From UBA7446 sp049596455 (lineage in GTDB: Bacteria; Bacteroidota; Bacteroidia; Flavobacteriales; Flavobacteriaceae), in the NCBI GenBank assembly GCA_049596455.1, contig JBMYLP010000003.1, positions 124,001-188,000 on the forward strand: a stretch of DNA of 64,000 nt. The letters are read 5' to 3'. Positions 1-8,315 of the stretch are shown here, one piece after another; positions within the stretch are counted from its first letter, which is position 1; every line of letters begins with the position of its first letter. The position numbers were made by a program, and so were the translations under genes. Under the pieces are notes generated by a model. It saw only the letters and a list, made by a program, of their open reading frames with translations. It had not been told where the DNA came from and did no database searches.

Positions 1-326
1 TGATGGACTGTAGCATTATTTATATCCACTGTTTCATTGTTGCACTTTAGGTCTATACCAATCCAGTTTGGTGCATTTAGCACCTTAGCAAAATACTCGG
101 GATAGCCATTTTTCCACCAACCTACTTTTGTTTTGTCGGGATAAAAAACCCCTGCAACATAGCTTCCTTGAAATGAATTGCCGCTGTACTGTTCTTCAAA
201 ATTGGCGCGCTGTCCCATGGCACCATTGCCCAAACTAAAAATACTTTCAGCTGCCTCAACCCGTTTTGGGTTGAACGTTTCTTCAATAATTTTCCATGGA
301 TGCACTTTTATATGATTTACATTCAT
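1..326 (-). CDS. Maltose phosphorylase-like GH65 enzyme, N-terminal part only
   Basis: Reading leftward from an ATG at 326, the frame is open to the window edge, giving about 108 residues that start MNVNHIKVHPWKIIEE. The stretch with SLGNGAMGQRANFEE is the typical N-terminal beta-sandwich of GH65 enzymes, which phosphorolyse maltose (or a related disaccharide) to glucose and beta-glucose-1-phosphate in the cytoplasm. The catalytic barrel lies outside the window, so the exact disaccharide cannot be told. Its ATG overlaps the TGA of the upstream beta-phosphoglucomutase gene (ATGA, 326-323), which suggests translational coupling. That neighbour consumes beta-glucose-1-phosphate, which makes an inverting phosphorylase the most likely function; trehalose or kojibiose phosphorylase are alternatives. 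Confidence 0.85.
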   Translation of the reverse strand, partial: MNVNHIKVHPWKIIEETFNPKRVEAAESIFSLGNGAMGQRANFEEQYSGNSFQGSYVAGVFYPDKTKVGWWKNGYPEYFAKVLNAPNWIGIDLKCNNETVDINNATVH

Positions 327-1006
327 ATTACAATTTGTTGATATAGTTGTTTTAATTTTGATAACGTTAAATCAATGGCATTGGGTAATACAAGATCTGC
401 TTGATGTAATTCTGCAACATCTCCCAATCCTACGGCAAGCATTTGAGCGGATATGGCAGCTTGTATTCCTGCTGGAGCATCTTCAATAACTACACAACTC
501 CGCTGAGATAAATTCATGTATGCTGCAGCCTTGACAAAAACCTCAGGATTTGGCTTAGAATGCGATACATCATTCCCATCCACAATCACATCAAATGTTG
601 ATTCAAGTCCAAGTTTTTCAATGACAAAACGTGCATTTCTACTTGCCGATCCAAGGGCTACTTTTATATGGTTTTCTTTAAGTTCTGAAATAAGATTCGC
701 AATGCCGGGTAAAATATCGTTTGGGGTGAGTTTGGCACATAATTCCAAATAAAGCTTGTTTTTGCGTGTAGCTACATCATGTAGTTCTGCCATTGTTGGC
801 TGTACACCAGCCCAAGCTGCAATTTTAGCAACAGAGTCTTTTCTGCTAACGCCTTTAAGCTGTTCGTTATCATTAATTTTAAGTTCATAATTCCATTGCT
901 TCGCCAAGGTTTTCCAAGCCGTATAATGAAACTGTGCGGTGTCAACAATTACGCCGTCCAAATCAAAAATAACGCCCGCAATGTTAGGCATGGTATCTGA
1001 TGGCAT
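323..1006 (-). CDS. pgmB: Beta-phosphoglucomutase
   Basis: A 227-residue HAD-superfamily protein. The catalytic DxD lies in FDLDGVIVDT (Asp15 nucleophile, Asp17 acid/base). GSASRN fits HAD motif II, and KPNPEVFVKAA followed by VVIEDAPAGIQAA fit motifs III and IV; the length and cap region match beta-PGM. It converts beta-glucose-1-phosphate to glucose-6-phosphate, the step after an inverting GH65 phosphorylase, and that gene overlaps its 3' end. The first ATG (1006) overlaps the upstream transporter gene by 23 nt; a second ATG at 991 (MPNIAGV) overlaps by only 8 nt and is an equally plausible start. Another HAD phosphatase is possible by sequence alone, but the neighbourhood argues against it. 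Confidence 0.92.
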   Translation of the reverse strand: MPSDTMPNIAGVIFDLDGVIVDTAQFHYTAWKTLAKQWNYELKINDNEQLKGVSRKDSVAKIAAWAGVQPTMAELHDVATRKNKLYLELCAKLTPNDILPGIANLISELKENHIKVALGSASRNARFVIEKLGLESTFDVIVDGNDVSHSKPNPEVFVKAAAYMNLSQRSCVVIEDAPAGIQAAISAQMLAVGLGDVAELHQADLVLPNAIDLTLSKLKQLYQQIVI

Positions 1007-2330
1007 TTTTTTCTGTGATTAAAAGATTACACATACCCGAAAGAAGCAACGATATTCCGGCAGCAACAAGAGCAAAAATGGGAGCATCTCCCATAAGACC
1101 AGCAACAAAATTTACCCCTCCTAGGGCTGCCGTGATTTGAGGTAATACAATAAATATGTTAAAAATACCCATACTCATTCCCATTTTGTCGGGATCAACA
1201 ACACTTGAAAGCATGGCATAAGGCATGGATAGAATACTCCCCCAGGCAACTCCCACACAAGCAAACCAAAACGTGAACAGGTACATAGCAATAAAACCAA
1301 AACCACCAACAAAAAGCGACCCCATATGAATGAGTTTTCGGTTAATGGTTCGACTAGAGGTATAAAAACTCAACAACAATGCAAACGCCATAGATGACAA
1401 GCCGTAAATACCCATATTTGATCCCACAAGATTAGATGCCTTTTGGAAAGCGGTATTCGCTATCTGAAAACGGGCTTCGTGTTCTGGGTTTGAAAAATCA
1501 AATTGTGCTTCAATGGGTGCAGGCGCATTATATACGTGCTCTGTCAACGCAGGGTTAGCCAAACTCCACATGGCAAAAAAAGCAAACCAGCTAAAAAACT
1601 GAATCACGCCTAACTTTACCATGGTCTTGGGCATAGTACTGAGGTAGCCAAAAATCTCAGCAATTAAACTACTCTCCGATTTGCTTTTTTTGAATGCGTC
1701 TAAGTCTTCGGGAGGATATTCTTTTGTAGTAAATACTGTATATAAAATACTGGTAAGGAATACAAATGCCCCTATGGAAAAAGCGACTTTTACGCTCATA
1801 GGAATTACACCTGGTGCAGCGGCATCGCTAACGCCCAATTCGGAAACCAGCCAAGGCAAATTACTCGCCACCCAAGTTCCCACACCAATGATTAAGGTTT
1901 GCACCACAAACCCATAGGAACGTTGTTGCTCGGGAAGTTTATCTGCCACTAATGCCCGAAAAGGTTCCATGCTAATGTTTATGGATGCATCCAGAATCCA
2001 TAAGCAACCAACGGCTACCCAAAGCACTGGCGAATGCGGAACAAAAAATAATGTCAATGAGCTAAGAACAGCACCAATTAGAAAAAAAGGTCGTCTGCGC
2101 CCAAATCGAGGATGCCAAGTTTTGTCACTTAAATATCCAATGATAGGTTGTACAATAAGTCCAGTGAGCGGAGCTGCTATCCACAGTAGTGGAATATCAT
2201 CTTTAGCAGCTCCAAGCGTTTGGAAAATTCGTGACATGAATCCGCCTTGTAAGGCGAACCCAAACTGAATTCCCAAAAATCCGAAACTCATGTTCCAGAT
2301 GTCCCAGAATTTTAAGTGAGGCTTCTTCAT
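984..2330 (-). CDS. MFS sugar transporter, SLC45/GPH-like (probable maltose importer)
   Basis: 448 residues with about 12 hydrophobic segments. The start (MKKPHLKFWDIWNMSFGFLGIQ) and the loop with SDKTWHPRFGRRRPF around residues 67-82 (MFS motif A) match the SLC45-like sugar:cation symporters found in bacteroidetal alpha-glucan loci. It should sit in the inner membrane and carry maltose or short malto-oligosaccharides from periplasm to cytoplasm. It is the first gene of a leftward operon with overlapping pgmB and GH65 genes, which supports maltose as the substrate. A palindrome at 2422-2437 lies about 90 bp upstream. The substrate is inferred from context only. Confidence 0.88.
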   Translation of the reverse strand: MKKPHLKFWDIWNMSFGFLGIQFGFALQGGFMSRIFQTLGAAKDDIPLLWIAAPLTGLIVQPIIGYLSDKTWHPRFGRRRPFFLIGAVLSSLTLFFVPHSPVLWVAVGCLWILDASINISMEPFRALVADKLPEQQRSYGFVVQTLIIGVGTWVASNLPWLVSELGVSDAAAPGVIPMSVKVAFSIGAFVFLTSILYTVFTTKEYPPEDLDAFKKSKSESSLIAEIFGYLSTMPKTMVKLGVIQFFSWFAFFAMWSLANPALTEHVYNAPAPIEAQFDFSNPEHEARFQIANTAFQKASNLVGSNMGIYGLSSMAFALLLSFYTSSRTINRKLIHMGSLFVGGFGFIAMYLFTFWFACVGVAWGSILSMPYAMLSSVVDPDKMGMSMGIFNIFIVLPQITAALGGVNFVAGLMGDAPIFALVAAGISLLLSGMCNLLITEKNAIRYHA

Positions 2331-2355
2331 ATTTAAAATACTTTATTCATTTCCA

Positions 2356-2363
2356 TAAAAGTA
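2356..2363 (-). promoter_or_regulatory. Weak -7-like box upstream of the MFS operon
   Basis: TACTTTTA read leftward, one base off TAnnTTTG, 25 nt before the ATG at 2330. No convincing -33 element is visible, so this is a tentative promoter call. Confidence 0.3.
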
Positions 2364-2421
2364 AAAACGCAAATGGAGCGTCTATAGTTTTATAAAGTAT
2401 GTTTAAATGAAAATCGTGATA

Positions 2422-2437
2422 TCTTGCATATGCAAGA
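2422..2437. promoter_or_regulatory. Perfect 16-bp palindrome upstream of the transporter operon
   Basis: TCTTGCATATGCAAGA is exactly self-complementary. It lies in the 175-bp gap between the lacI-type gene and the MFS-pgmB-GH65 operon. It is a candidate operator, but its centre (CATATG) differs from the CG-centred sites at 3623-3659, so it may bind a different protein or be incidental. Confidence 0.4.
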
Positions 2438-2451
2438 CATAAATTGAAACT

Positions 2452-2489
2452 CATCAAAACAAAATTGAAGAAGTGTGTATGTTTTGATG
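2452..2489. repeat. 9-bp inverted repeat after the lacI-type gene
   Basis: CATCAAAAC (2452-2460) and GTTTTGATG (2481-2489) are perfect complements with a 20-nt loop, just past the stop of the regulator gene. No T-run follows on the minus strand, so it is a poor intrinsic terminator. Confidence 0.35.
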
Positions 2490-2505
2490 GGGCTAATATA
2501 AAAAT

Positions 2506-3543
2506 TTATGTTGAATCTCGACGAACAATTTCACACGCCACCACTTTTGTGATTGGTTTTGGTTGTTCAATTTTATTTTCAAGTCTATCAATGAGCAAGT
2601 TAGCTGCCTCAATACCTATTTGGGTTCCATGCTGATTTACCGTTGTCAACGATGGTGTGGCGTATTTTGAAATTACACCATCCGTAAAGCATACAAGCGA
2701 AATATCGTTAGGGATATTCAAATTGAACTCGCGAATTACGCGCATGGCTGCTGCTGCATAAATTTCATTCACTGTAAAAATAGCGTCAATTTGTGGGTTT
2801 TGCTTCAGTGCAGTCCTGAGTTCATCTTCCAATAACGGTAATATAATGTCGGACCGCTTTGTATCCTGCGTTTTAATGATAAGACCATTGTTTAAGGGAA
2901 TATTTGCCTTTTGAAGTGCCCTTAAATAACCTTGTGTCCGCAACCTGCCTACACTGATATAGTCTTCAGTTGTGATGAGCAAAATATTTTTCTTACCCTG
3001 ATCAATTAGGTGCTCTGTGGCAAGTAGAGCGCCTTGCTCGTCATTTACAATAACTTTGTCGCAGTTAATCTCAGGAATCGTTCGGTCAAAAAGCACCACA
3101 GGCATACCTTCTTCAATGGTTTGATGGATATGATGATAGTCCTGATTTTTTAGGGTTTCTTTAGATAGTGACATAATAAAGCCACCTATAAGACTGTCTG
3201 CAAATGTCTCCATATTGATGACTTCCTTTTCAAACGATTCATTGGATAGTGATATGACAACATTATAACCACGTTCCATAGCCACTTGCTCTACACCCTT
3301 AACTACCATGGCAAAGAAATGATGCACCACTTCTGGTATAATAACACCAATGGTTTTGGTTTTTTTGTTTTTTAAACTCAGCGCAATATTGTTTGGGCGA
3401 TAGTTATAAAGCTTCGCAAAAGCTTTTACTTTTTCACGTGTTTCCTGACTAATTTCTGGACTGTCATGTAGCGATTTTGAAACCGTTGAAACAGATACGC
3501 CAAGCTCGGCTGCTAATTGCTTTATCGTTATCTTTTTTTTCAT
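2506..3543 (-). CDS. LacI-family transcriptional regulator of the glucan locus
   Basis: 345 residues. The N-terminal helix-turn-helix (about residues 5-24, ITIKQLAAELGVSVSTVSKS) and the hinge with YRPNNIALSLKNKKTKTIGV are diagnostic for LacI. A periplasmic-binding-protein-like sensor domain follows to the C-terminus. It should bind operator DNA as a dimer and respond to a sugar, probably maltose or a derivative. It sits between the transporter operon and the susC operon, and two CG-centred, LacI-like operator sequences (3623-3659) lie upstream of its own start and of susC, so it probably controls both directions. Whether it represses or activates cannot be read from the sequence. Confidence 0.93.
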   Translation of the reverse strand: MKKKITIKQLAAELGVSVSTVSKSLHDSPEISQETREKVKAFAKLYNYRPNNIALSLKNKKTKTIGVIIPEVVHHFFAMVVKGVEQVAMERGYNVVISLSNESFEKEVINMETFADSLIGGFIMSLSKETLKNQDYHHIHQTIEEGMPVVLFDRTIPEINCDKVIVNDEQGALLATEHLIDQGKKNILLITTEDYISVGRLRTQGYLRALQKANIPLNNGLIIKTQDTKRSDIILPLLEDELRTALKQNPQIDAIFTVNEIYAAAAMRVIREFNLNIPNDISLVCFTDGVISKYATPSLTTVNQHGTQIGIEAANLLIDRLENKIEQPKPITKVVACEIVRRDST

Positions 3544-3622
3544 AAATCGCTATTTTAGGACGTGTAAATTACGGATATTATAATTCTAGGGGTGTAAAAA
3601 TAGTAATATAAAAGTTATTAAC

Positions 3623-3659
3623 ACTACAACGTTTTCGTAAACTTCGAAAACGTTGTAGT
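3623..3659. promoter_or_regulatory. Two mirror-image LacI-type operators, centres 21 bp apart
   Basis: ACTACAACGTTTTCG (3623-3637) and its exact reverse complement (3645-3659) are separated by 7 bp. Each arm is itself an imperfect palindrome centred on CG (3630/3631 and 3651/3652) with the AACGTT core typical of LacI/PurR operators. The 21-bp spacing is two helical turns, so two dimers would sit on the same DNA face. A sequence TATGTTTTG follows at once (3659-3667) and could be a poorly spaced -7 element; a better one, TACTTTCG, lies at 3705-3712. Confidence 0.75.
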
Positions 3660-3704
3660 ATGTTTTGCTCGATTTAGAAGCATTAATTTAACACAAACTT
3701 TACA

Positions 3705-3712
3705 TACTTTCG
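3705..3712 (+). promoter_or_regulatory. Candidate -7 box for the susC operon
   Basis: TACTTTCG differs by one base from TAnnTTTG and lies 47 nt before the chosen susC ATG. It would give a leader of about 40 nt. An alternative box directly downstream of the operators (3659-3667) would put the operators inside the core promoter. Confidence 0.4.
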
Positions 3713-3759
3713 TGGGTGAAGAAGTGTGTTATTTCGATCTATTAACCAAAATAAACTAT

Positions 3760-6747
3760 ATGAAAAAACAAATACAAAACGCTTTAGTTTGCCTGTTATT
3801 TGTGGCCTCTTTTGGGCTGTATGCGCAGCAAACCGTAAGCGGAGTTGTTACGGATGAGTCAGGGAATCCACTCCCTTCCGTTAACGTAGTGGCAAAAGGT
3901 ACCTCTACGGGAGTTTCTACCGATTTTGATGGAAACTATACCATTTCCGTTGCCAATGGAAGTGTGTTGGTGTTTTCTTCTATCGGCTTTGAAACATTAG
4001 AACTTACCGTTGCTGGTGCAACGCTCAATGCTACACTATCCGAGTCTGCTTCCGAGTTAGACGAAGTAGTTGTAATTGGGTATGGTACCACAACCGTTAA
4101 AGATGCTACGGGTTCAGTGGCAAGTATTACAACTGAGGACTTTAACCAAGGCGCCATTGTTTCGTCCGACCAGTTATTGACTGGTAAGGTAGCGGGTGTA
4201 GTGATTACCAATAGTGGTGGTGCGCCAGATGCGGCACCTAACATTAGAATTCGTGGTGGAGCGTCGTTATCAGCTGAAAACAGCCCTTTGATTGTTATTG
4301 ATGGAGTACCGCTAGATGTAGTAACACCAGCTGGTGTGGGGAATCCATTATCGCTAATCAATCCAAATGATATTGCCAGTTTTTCTATCCTAAAAGATGC
4401 TTCGGCTACTGCAATTTATGGTTCACGCGCTTCCAACGGGGTAATACTAATAACAACCAAAAAAGGAACATTGGGTGAAACCAAATACAACCTCAGCATG
4501 TCTGCATCTATGAGTGAAGTTAGCGATAAACTCGAGTTGATGGACGGTCCTACTTTTGAGCGTTTTATCAACGAATATCATCCAACATATGCAAATCTTT
4601 TGGGTGTTAATGGAGTGATGTACAATACGGACTGGCAAGATGCTGTTTTCCGCACATCCTACAGTTCGATTGTGAACTTTTCAGTGGCGGCTAGTGTAGA
4701 AGAAAAAACACCATATAGGTTTTCTTTAGGGCATACCAATACAGAAGGGTTGGTTAAAACCAATGACTACGAAAGATTGAGTACTACCTTTAGAATAAAC
4801 CCTTCGTTTTTTGATGAAAATTTGAAAGTTGACTTTAACGCCAAAGCATTTTATGTAAATAAAAACGCTATCGATGAGGGTGGTGCTTTAGGGAATATTG
4901 TTAGCATGGATCCCACCAAACCTATTTATGACGAGAATAGTGCATTTGGTGGATATTATCAAGGTACACGACAAGATGGTGGACAAACCGTTTTAGACGG
5001 TACATGGAACCCTGTTGCTATGCTTATGCAACGCCAACGCCCTGAAAAACTACTACGTATTTTGACCAATATGGAATTAGATTATTCCCTTCCGTTTGTT
5101 GACGGATTACGTGCTGTGGTAAACGTTGGGTTAGAAAAATCGGATGCAGATATTCGTGAAGCCTTTAGCCAAAATGCTATTGCAACTTATAAAGTAGAAC
5201 GCTTTAATCCAGGTGAAAATTACCGAGAAGAGCAAAGCATCACAAATAAAACTCTTGAAGGATATTTGGCATATGCCAAAGACTTTGATGGACTGTTGCA
5301 GTCGCTAGATGCTCAGATAGGATATTCGTACCAAAACTTTCAGAATGAGGGAACCAAAGAATTGTATCAGTATAACGAAACTTCAGGTGCGAGAGAGGTG
5401 TTAGTTAATGACAATAATCCTACCAATCGCTATTACTCTGATTTAAATTTGCAATCGTTTTTTGGGCGTACAAATCTAAATTTTGCTGGTAAGTATTTGG
5501 TAACACTATCTGTTCGTGCTGATGCATCTTCATTATTTGCTGAAGATAATCGTTGGGGTATTTTCCCTGCAGCTGCTGTAGCTTGGCGATTGAGCGACGA
5601 AACCTTTATTGAAGACCTCAATGTTTTTGATAATCTTAAACTACGTGCTGGTTGGGGAGAAACGGGACAATCCAATATATCTGGCGCTGTAGGGTATTAT
5701 CCTTCTTATCCATTTTTCAAAGTTGGTTCTGCTACAAGTAAATACCTTCCGGGTGAGAACTTATACAACGCACTTATGTTTAATCCAAACTTAACTTGGG
5801 AAAAAACAACAACGCTGAATGCTGGAATTGATTTTGGAGTATTCAACGGCGTACTCTCTGGATCGGTTGATGTGTTTAAGCGCGATACCAATGACTTGCT
5901 CGCTAATGCCCCTGTACCACCTGGCCAAGCTCCTGCAAGTAGTTTCATTGATAATATCGGAAGCACAGAAAGTGAAGGTTTTGAAGTAAGCATAGATGTT
6001 CTAGCAATAGACACTCAGAACAGCAGTTTAAATGTGTTTGCGAATGGAGCGTATGCAAAAACAACCATAACAGATCTTAATGGCATCAAACAAGTTGGTG
6101 CAGGTGGAGGGCTCCCTATTGGAACGGGAACCTTCTTATTACGCCATGCGTTAAATCAACAAGCGGGAGCCGCTTGGGTGTTCCGTCAAATGTATAACGA
6201 AGCAGGAGAGCCTGTTTACAATGCATTTGCAGACCTTAATCAAGATGGTGTGATTACAAATGACGATCGTTATTTACGTGCCATGCGCCCAAATTATACC
6301 TTTGGGTTTGGCTTTAACTTTAACTACAAGCAGTTATCCTTAAGCTCAAGCTTTAGAGGGCAATACGGTGGTCAAGTGTATAACGCTAGAAGATTAACCT
6401 CAGGGTTTACAGAGCGTCCAGTGCCTGTTAATACGCAAGCGCTTAGTAATGTATTAAACTTTTACAACGGTGCTGCAAATCCAATCATTTATGATCAGAA
6501 AGGGAATGTTGCTTTTTCTGATTATTTCTTAGAGGATGCGAGTTTTATTCGCTGTGAGAACATAACGCTAGGTTATGCGTTTGAACCGTTGAACAACGGT
6601 ACGCAAATCCAAGCTTCGTTTACGGTAAACAACGCATTCCTTATTACCAAATATTCGGGTCAAGATCCTGAAAATTTTGGAGGTATAGACAATAACTTCT
6701 ATCCGCGACCACGTGTGTTTACATTAGGACTAAACTTTGACTTTTAA
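3760..6747 (+). CDS. susC: SusC-type TonB-dependent transporter
   Basis: 995 residues from the ATG at 3760, where a clear signal peptide begins (MKKQIQNALVCLLFVASFG, cleaved near YAQ). An upstream in-frame GTG at 3712 would put 16 polar residues before the signal and lies on the promoter box, so it was not used. After the signal come a carboxypeptidase-regulatory-like domain (about 22-100), the plug start with VVVIGYGT near residue 102 and DASATAIYGSRASNGV, then a 22-strand-type barrel ending in an aromatic residue. It takes malto-oligosaccharides across the outer membrane together with SusD, encoded 5 nt downstream. The alpha-glucan substrate is inferred from the GH13 and GH65 genes nearby. 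Confidence 0.95.
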   Translation: MKKQIQNALVCLLFVASFGLYAQQTVSGVVTDESGNPLPSVNVVAKGTSTGVSTDFDGNYTISVANGSVLVFSSIGFETLELTVAGATLNATLSESASELDEVVVIGYGTTTVKDATGSVASITTEDFNQGAIVSSDQLLTGKVAGVVITNSGGAPDAAPNIRIRGGASLSAENSPLIVIDGVPLDVVTPAGVGNPLSLINPNDIASFSILKDASATAIYGSRASNGVILITTKKGTLGETKYNLSMSASMSEVSDKLELMDGPTFERFINEYHPTYANLLGVNGVMYNTDWQDAVFRTSYSSIVNFSVAASVEEKTPYRFSLGHTNTEGLVKTNDYERLSTTFRINPSFFDENLKVDFNAKAFYVNKNAIDEGGALGNIVSMDPTKPIYDENSAFGGYYQGTRQDGGQTVLDGTWNPVAMLMQRQRPEKLLRILTNMELDYSLPFVDGLRAVVNVGLEKSDADIREAFSQNAIATYKVERFNPGENYREEQSITNKTLEGYLAYAKDFDGLLQSLDAQIGYSYQNFQNEGTKELYQYNETSGAREVLVNDNNPTNRYYSDLNLQSFFGRTNLNFAGKYLVTLSVRADASSLFAEDNRWGIFPAAAVAWRLSDETFIEDLNVFDNLKLRAGWGETGQSNISGAVGYYPSYPFFKVGSATSKYLPGENLYNALMFNPNLTWEKTTTLNAGIDFGVFNGVLSGSVDVFKRDTNDLLANAPVPPGQAPASSFIDNIGSTESEGFEVSIDVLAIDTQNSSLNVFANGAYAKTTITDLNGIKQVGAGGGLPIGTGTFLLRHALNQQAGAAWVFRQMYNEAGEPVYNAFADLNQDGVITNDDRYLRAMRPNYTFGFGFNFNYKQLSLSSSFRGQYGGQVYNARRLTSGFTERPVPVNTQALSNVLNFYNGAANPIIYDQKGNVAFSDYFLEDASFIRCENITLGYAFEPLNNGTQIQASFTVNNAFLITKYSGQDPENFGGIDNNFYPRPRVFTLGLNFDF

Positions 6748-6752
6748 TCAAG

Positions 6753-8303
6753 ATGAACATGAAAAAAATACTTTTAATCTTTTTTGTAGCAACATTAGCG
6801 GTTAGCTGTGTTGATGACTTAAACACCAAGCCAGAAATTGACTTGACCCTTGAGGAATTGCTCAAGCAAGACCCCAATGCGGTTAGCGGAATTTTATCTC
6901 GCTTATACGGTTCTTTTGCCCTTTCGGGTGCCGACGGTCCAGGTTCTTCTGATATTGATGATGATGCAGGGGAGTCTCCGTTTTTACGAGGGATTGTAAA
7001 CCTGCAAGACTTTACCGCAGACGGGCTTAAAAACCGTTGGGGCGATGATGGACTAGACCAATTAACAACCACTTCAAAATGGGATGAAAACAATAAGTTT
7101 TTCCGTTATATGTATAACCGAATTTATTATACCATTCCGCAAGCGAACAACCTTATTAATGTGTTGGGCGGTGTTGACGTGGCTAACAAATCGCAAATAG
7201 AAGGTGAAGTGCGTTTTTTACGTGCACTTGCATACTATTATTTGATTGATTGTTTTGGAAAAGGCGTTTTGGCTACCGAAGAAAACTTTGGTCAGTCTGC
7301 ACCGCTACCCGAAGTATCACGTACCGAGCTTTACAATTATGTGGAAACTGAGCTGCTTGCTGTGGAAGGGCTTTTGCCTGATTCAAACTCATACGGAAGA
7401 GCCGATAAAGCTGCTGCGCAGTTTTTGTTAGCACGTTTGTATTTGAATGCTGAAGTATATACGGGCACGGCACAATTTGCCAATGCATTGAGCTATGCCG
7501 AAAAAGTGATTAAAGAAAGCGGACATTCGCTTGCTCCAGAATTTTTGCAAAACTTCTCAGGAGACAATCACACTTCGCCAGAAATAATCTTTCCATTAAT
7601 TGCTGATTCAGATGTAAGTCAAAGCTATGGAAACACCACTTACATTGTAAACGGAAGTCTTTCGGGTGAAACCATGACGCTTTCTGATTATGGTGCAACA
7701 GATGGCTGGGGAGGACACCGTGCCTCTAAAGGCTGGTATGGACTATTTGCTGCTGATGCAGCAGGATTAGCTGCTTCATCTGATAAACGTGCACATCTGT
7801 TTTGGACAGGAGGGCATAGCTATGAGATGGATGATTACAAAGAATGGAATAACGGATATCCTTCCATAAAATTTAGAAATAGTGCGTTTAGTAACCCATC
7901 TGGAACAAATACCAGTTTCTCAAGTACAGATTTTCCACTATTTCGCTTAGCAGATGCGTACCTCATGTATGCAGAGGCGCAGCTTAACGGAGGTGGTGGA
8001 TCTGCAGCCACAGCATTACAATACGTAAATGATGTGCGTACACGTGCTGGGGCTACTGCAATATCTGCTAGTGAACTTACAGCAGACTTCATTTTGGATG
8101 AGCGCGCACGCGAGCTAAACTTTGAAGGCGTACGTCGTTCTGACCTTATTCGAAATGGAAAATTTACGGGTGCAAGCTACACCTGGCCCTGGAAAGGAAA
8201 CAATATTAGTGGAGCATCTATTTCAGATGACTATAAATTGTTCCCCATCCCGCAACGCTCTTTAGAAGCAAACCCTAACCTAACTCAAAATCCTGGATAC
8301 TAA
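6753..8303 (+). CDS. susD: SusD-type surface glycan-binding lipoprotein
   Basis: 516 residues; lipoprotein signal with the lipobox cysteine at residue 19 (LAVSC). The helical TPR-like N-terminal half contains VEGEVRFLRALAYYYLIDCFG-type sequence, and the C-terminal half carries LADAYLMYAEAQLN and LDERARELNFEGVRRSDLIR, hallmarks of the RagB/SusD family. It caps SusC on the cell surface and binds the incoming glucan. It begins 5 nt after the susC stop and is followed after 12 nt by susE, so the three are one transcript. A second ATG two codons in (6759) is an alternative start. Confidence 0.95.
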   Translation: MNMKKILLIFFVATLAVSCVDDLNTKPEIDLTLEELLKQDPNAVSGILSRLYGSFALSGADGPGSSDIDDDAGESPFLRGIVNLQDFTADGLKNRWGDDGLDQLTTTSKWDENNKFFRYMYNRIYYTIPQANNLINVLGGVDVANKSQIEGEVRFLRALAYYYLIDCFGKGVLATEENFGQSAPLPEVSRTELYNYVETELLAVEGLLPDSNSYGRADKAAAQFLLARLYLNAEVYTGTAQFANALSYAEKVIKESGHSLAPEFLQNFSGDNHTSPEIIFPLIADSDVSQSYGNTTYIVNGSLSGETMTLSDYGATDGWGGHRASKGWYGLFAADAAGLAASSDKRAHLFWTGGHSYEMDDYKEWNNGYPSIKFRNSAFSNPSGTNTSFSSTDFPLFRLADAYLMYAEAQLNGGGGSAATALQYVNDVRTRAGATAISASELTADFILDERARELNFEGVRRSDLIRNGKFTGASYTWPWKGNNISGASISDDYKLFPIPQRSLEANPNLTQNPGY

Positions 8304-8315
8304 AACTTTAAAAAA

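Noticed and set aside
2452..2489. Inverted repeat as terminator of the lacI-type gene
   Set aside because: No T-run follows on the minus strand and the loop is 20 nt; kept only as a repeat.
3712..3759. GTG start giving 16 extra residues on SusC
   Set aside because: The extra residues are polar, would precede the signal peptide, and the codon overlaps the -7 box; the ATG at 3760 begins a clean signal peptide.
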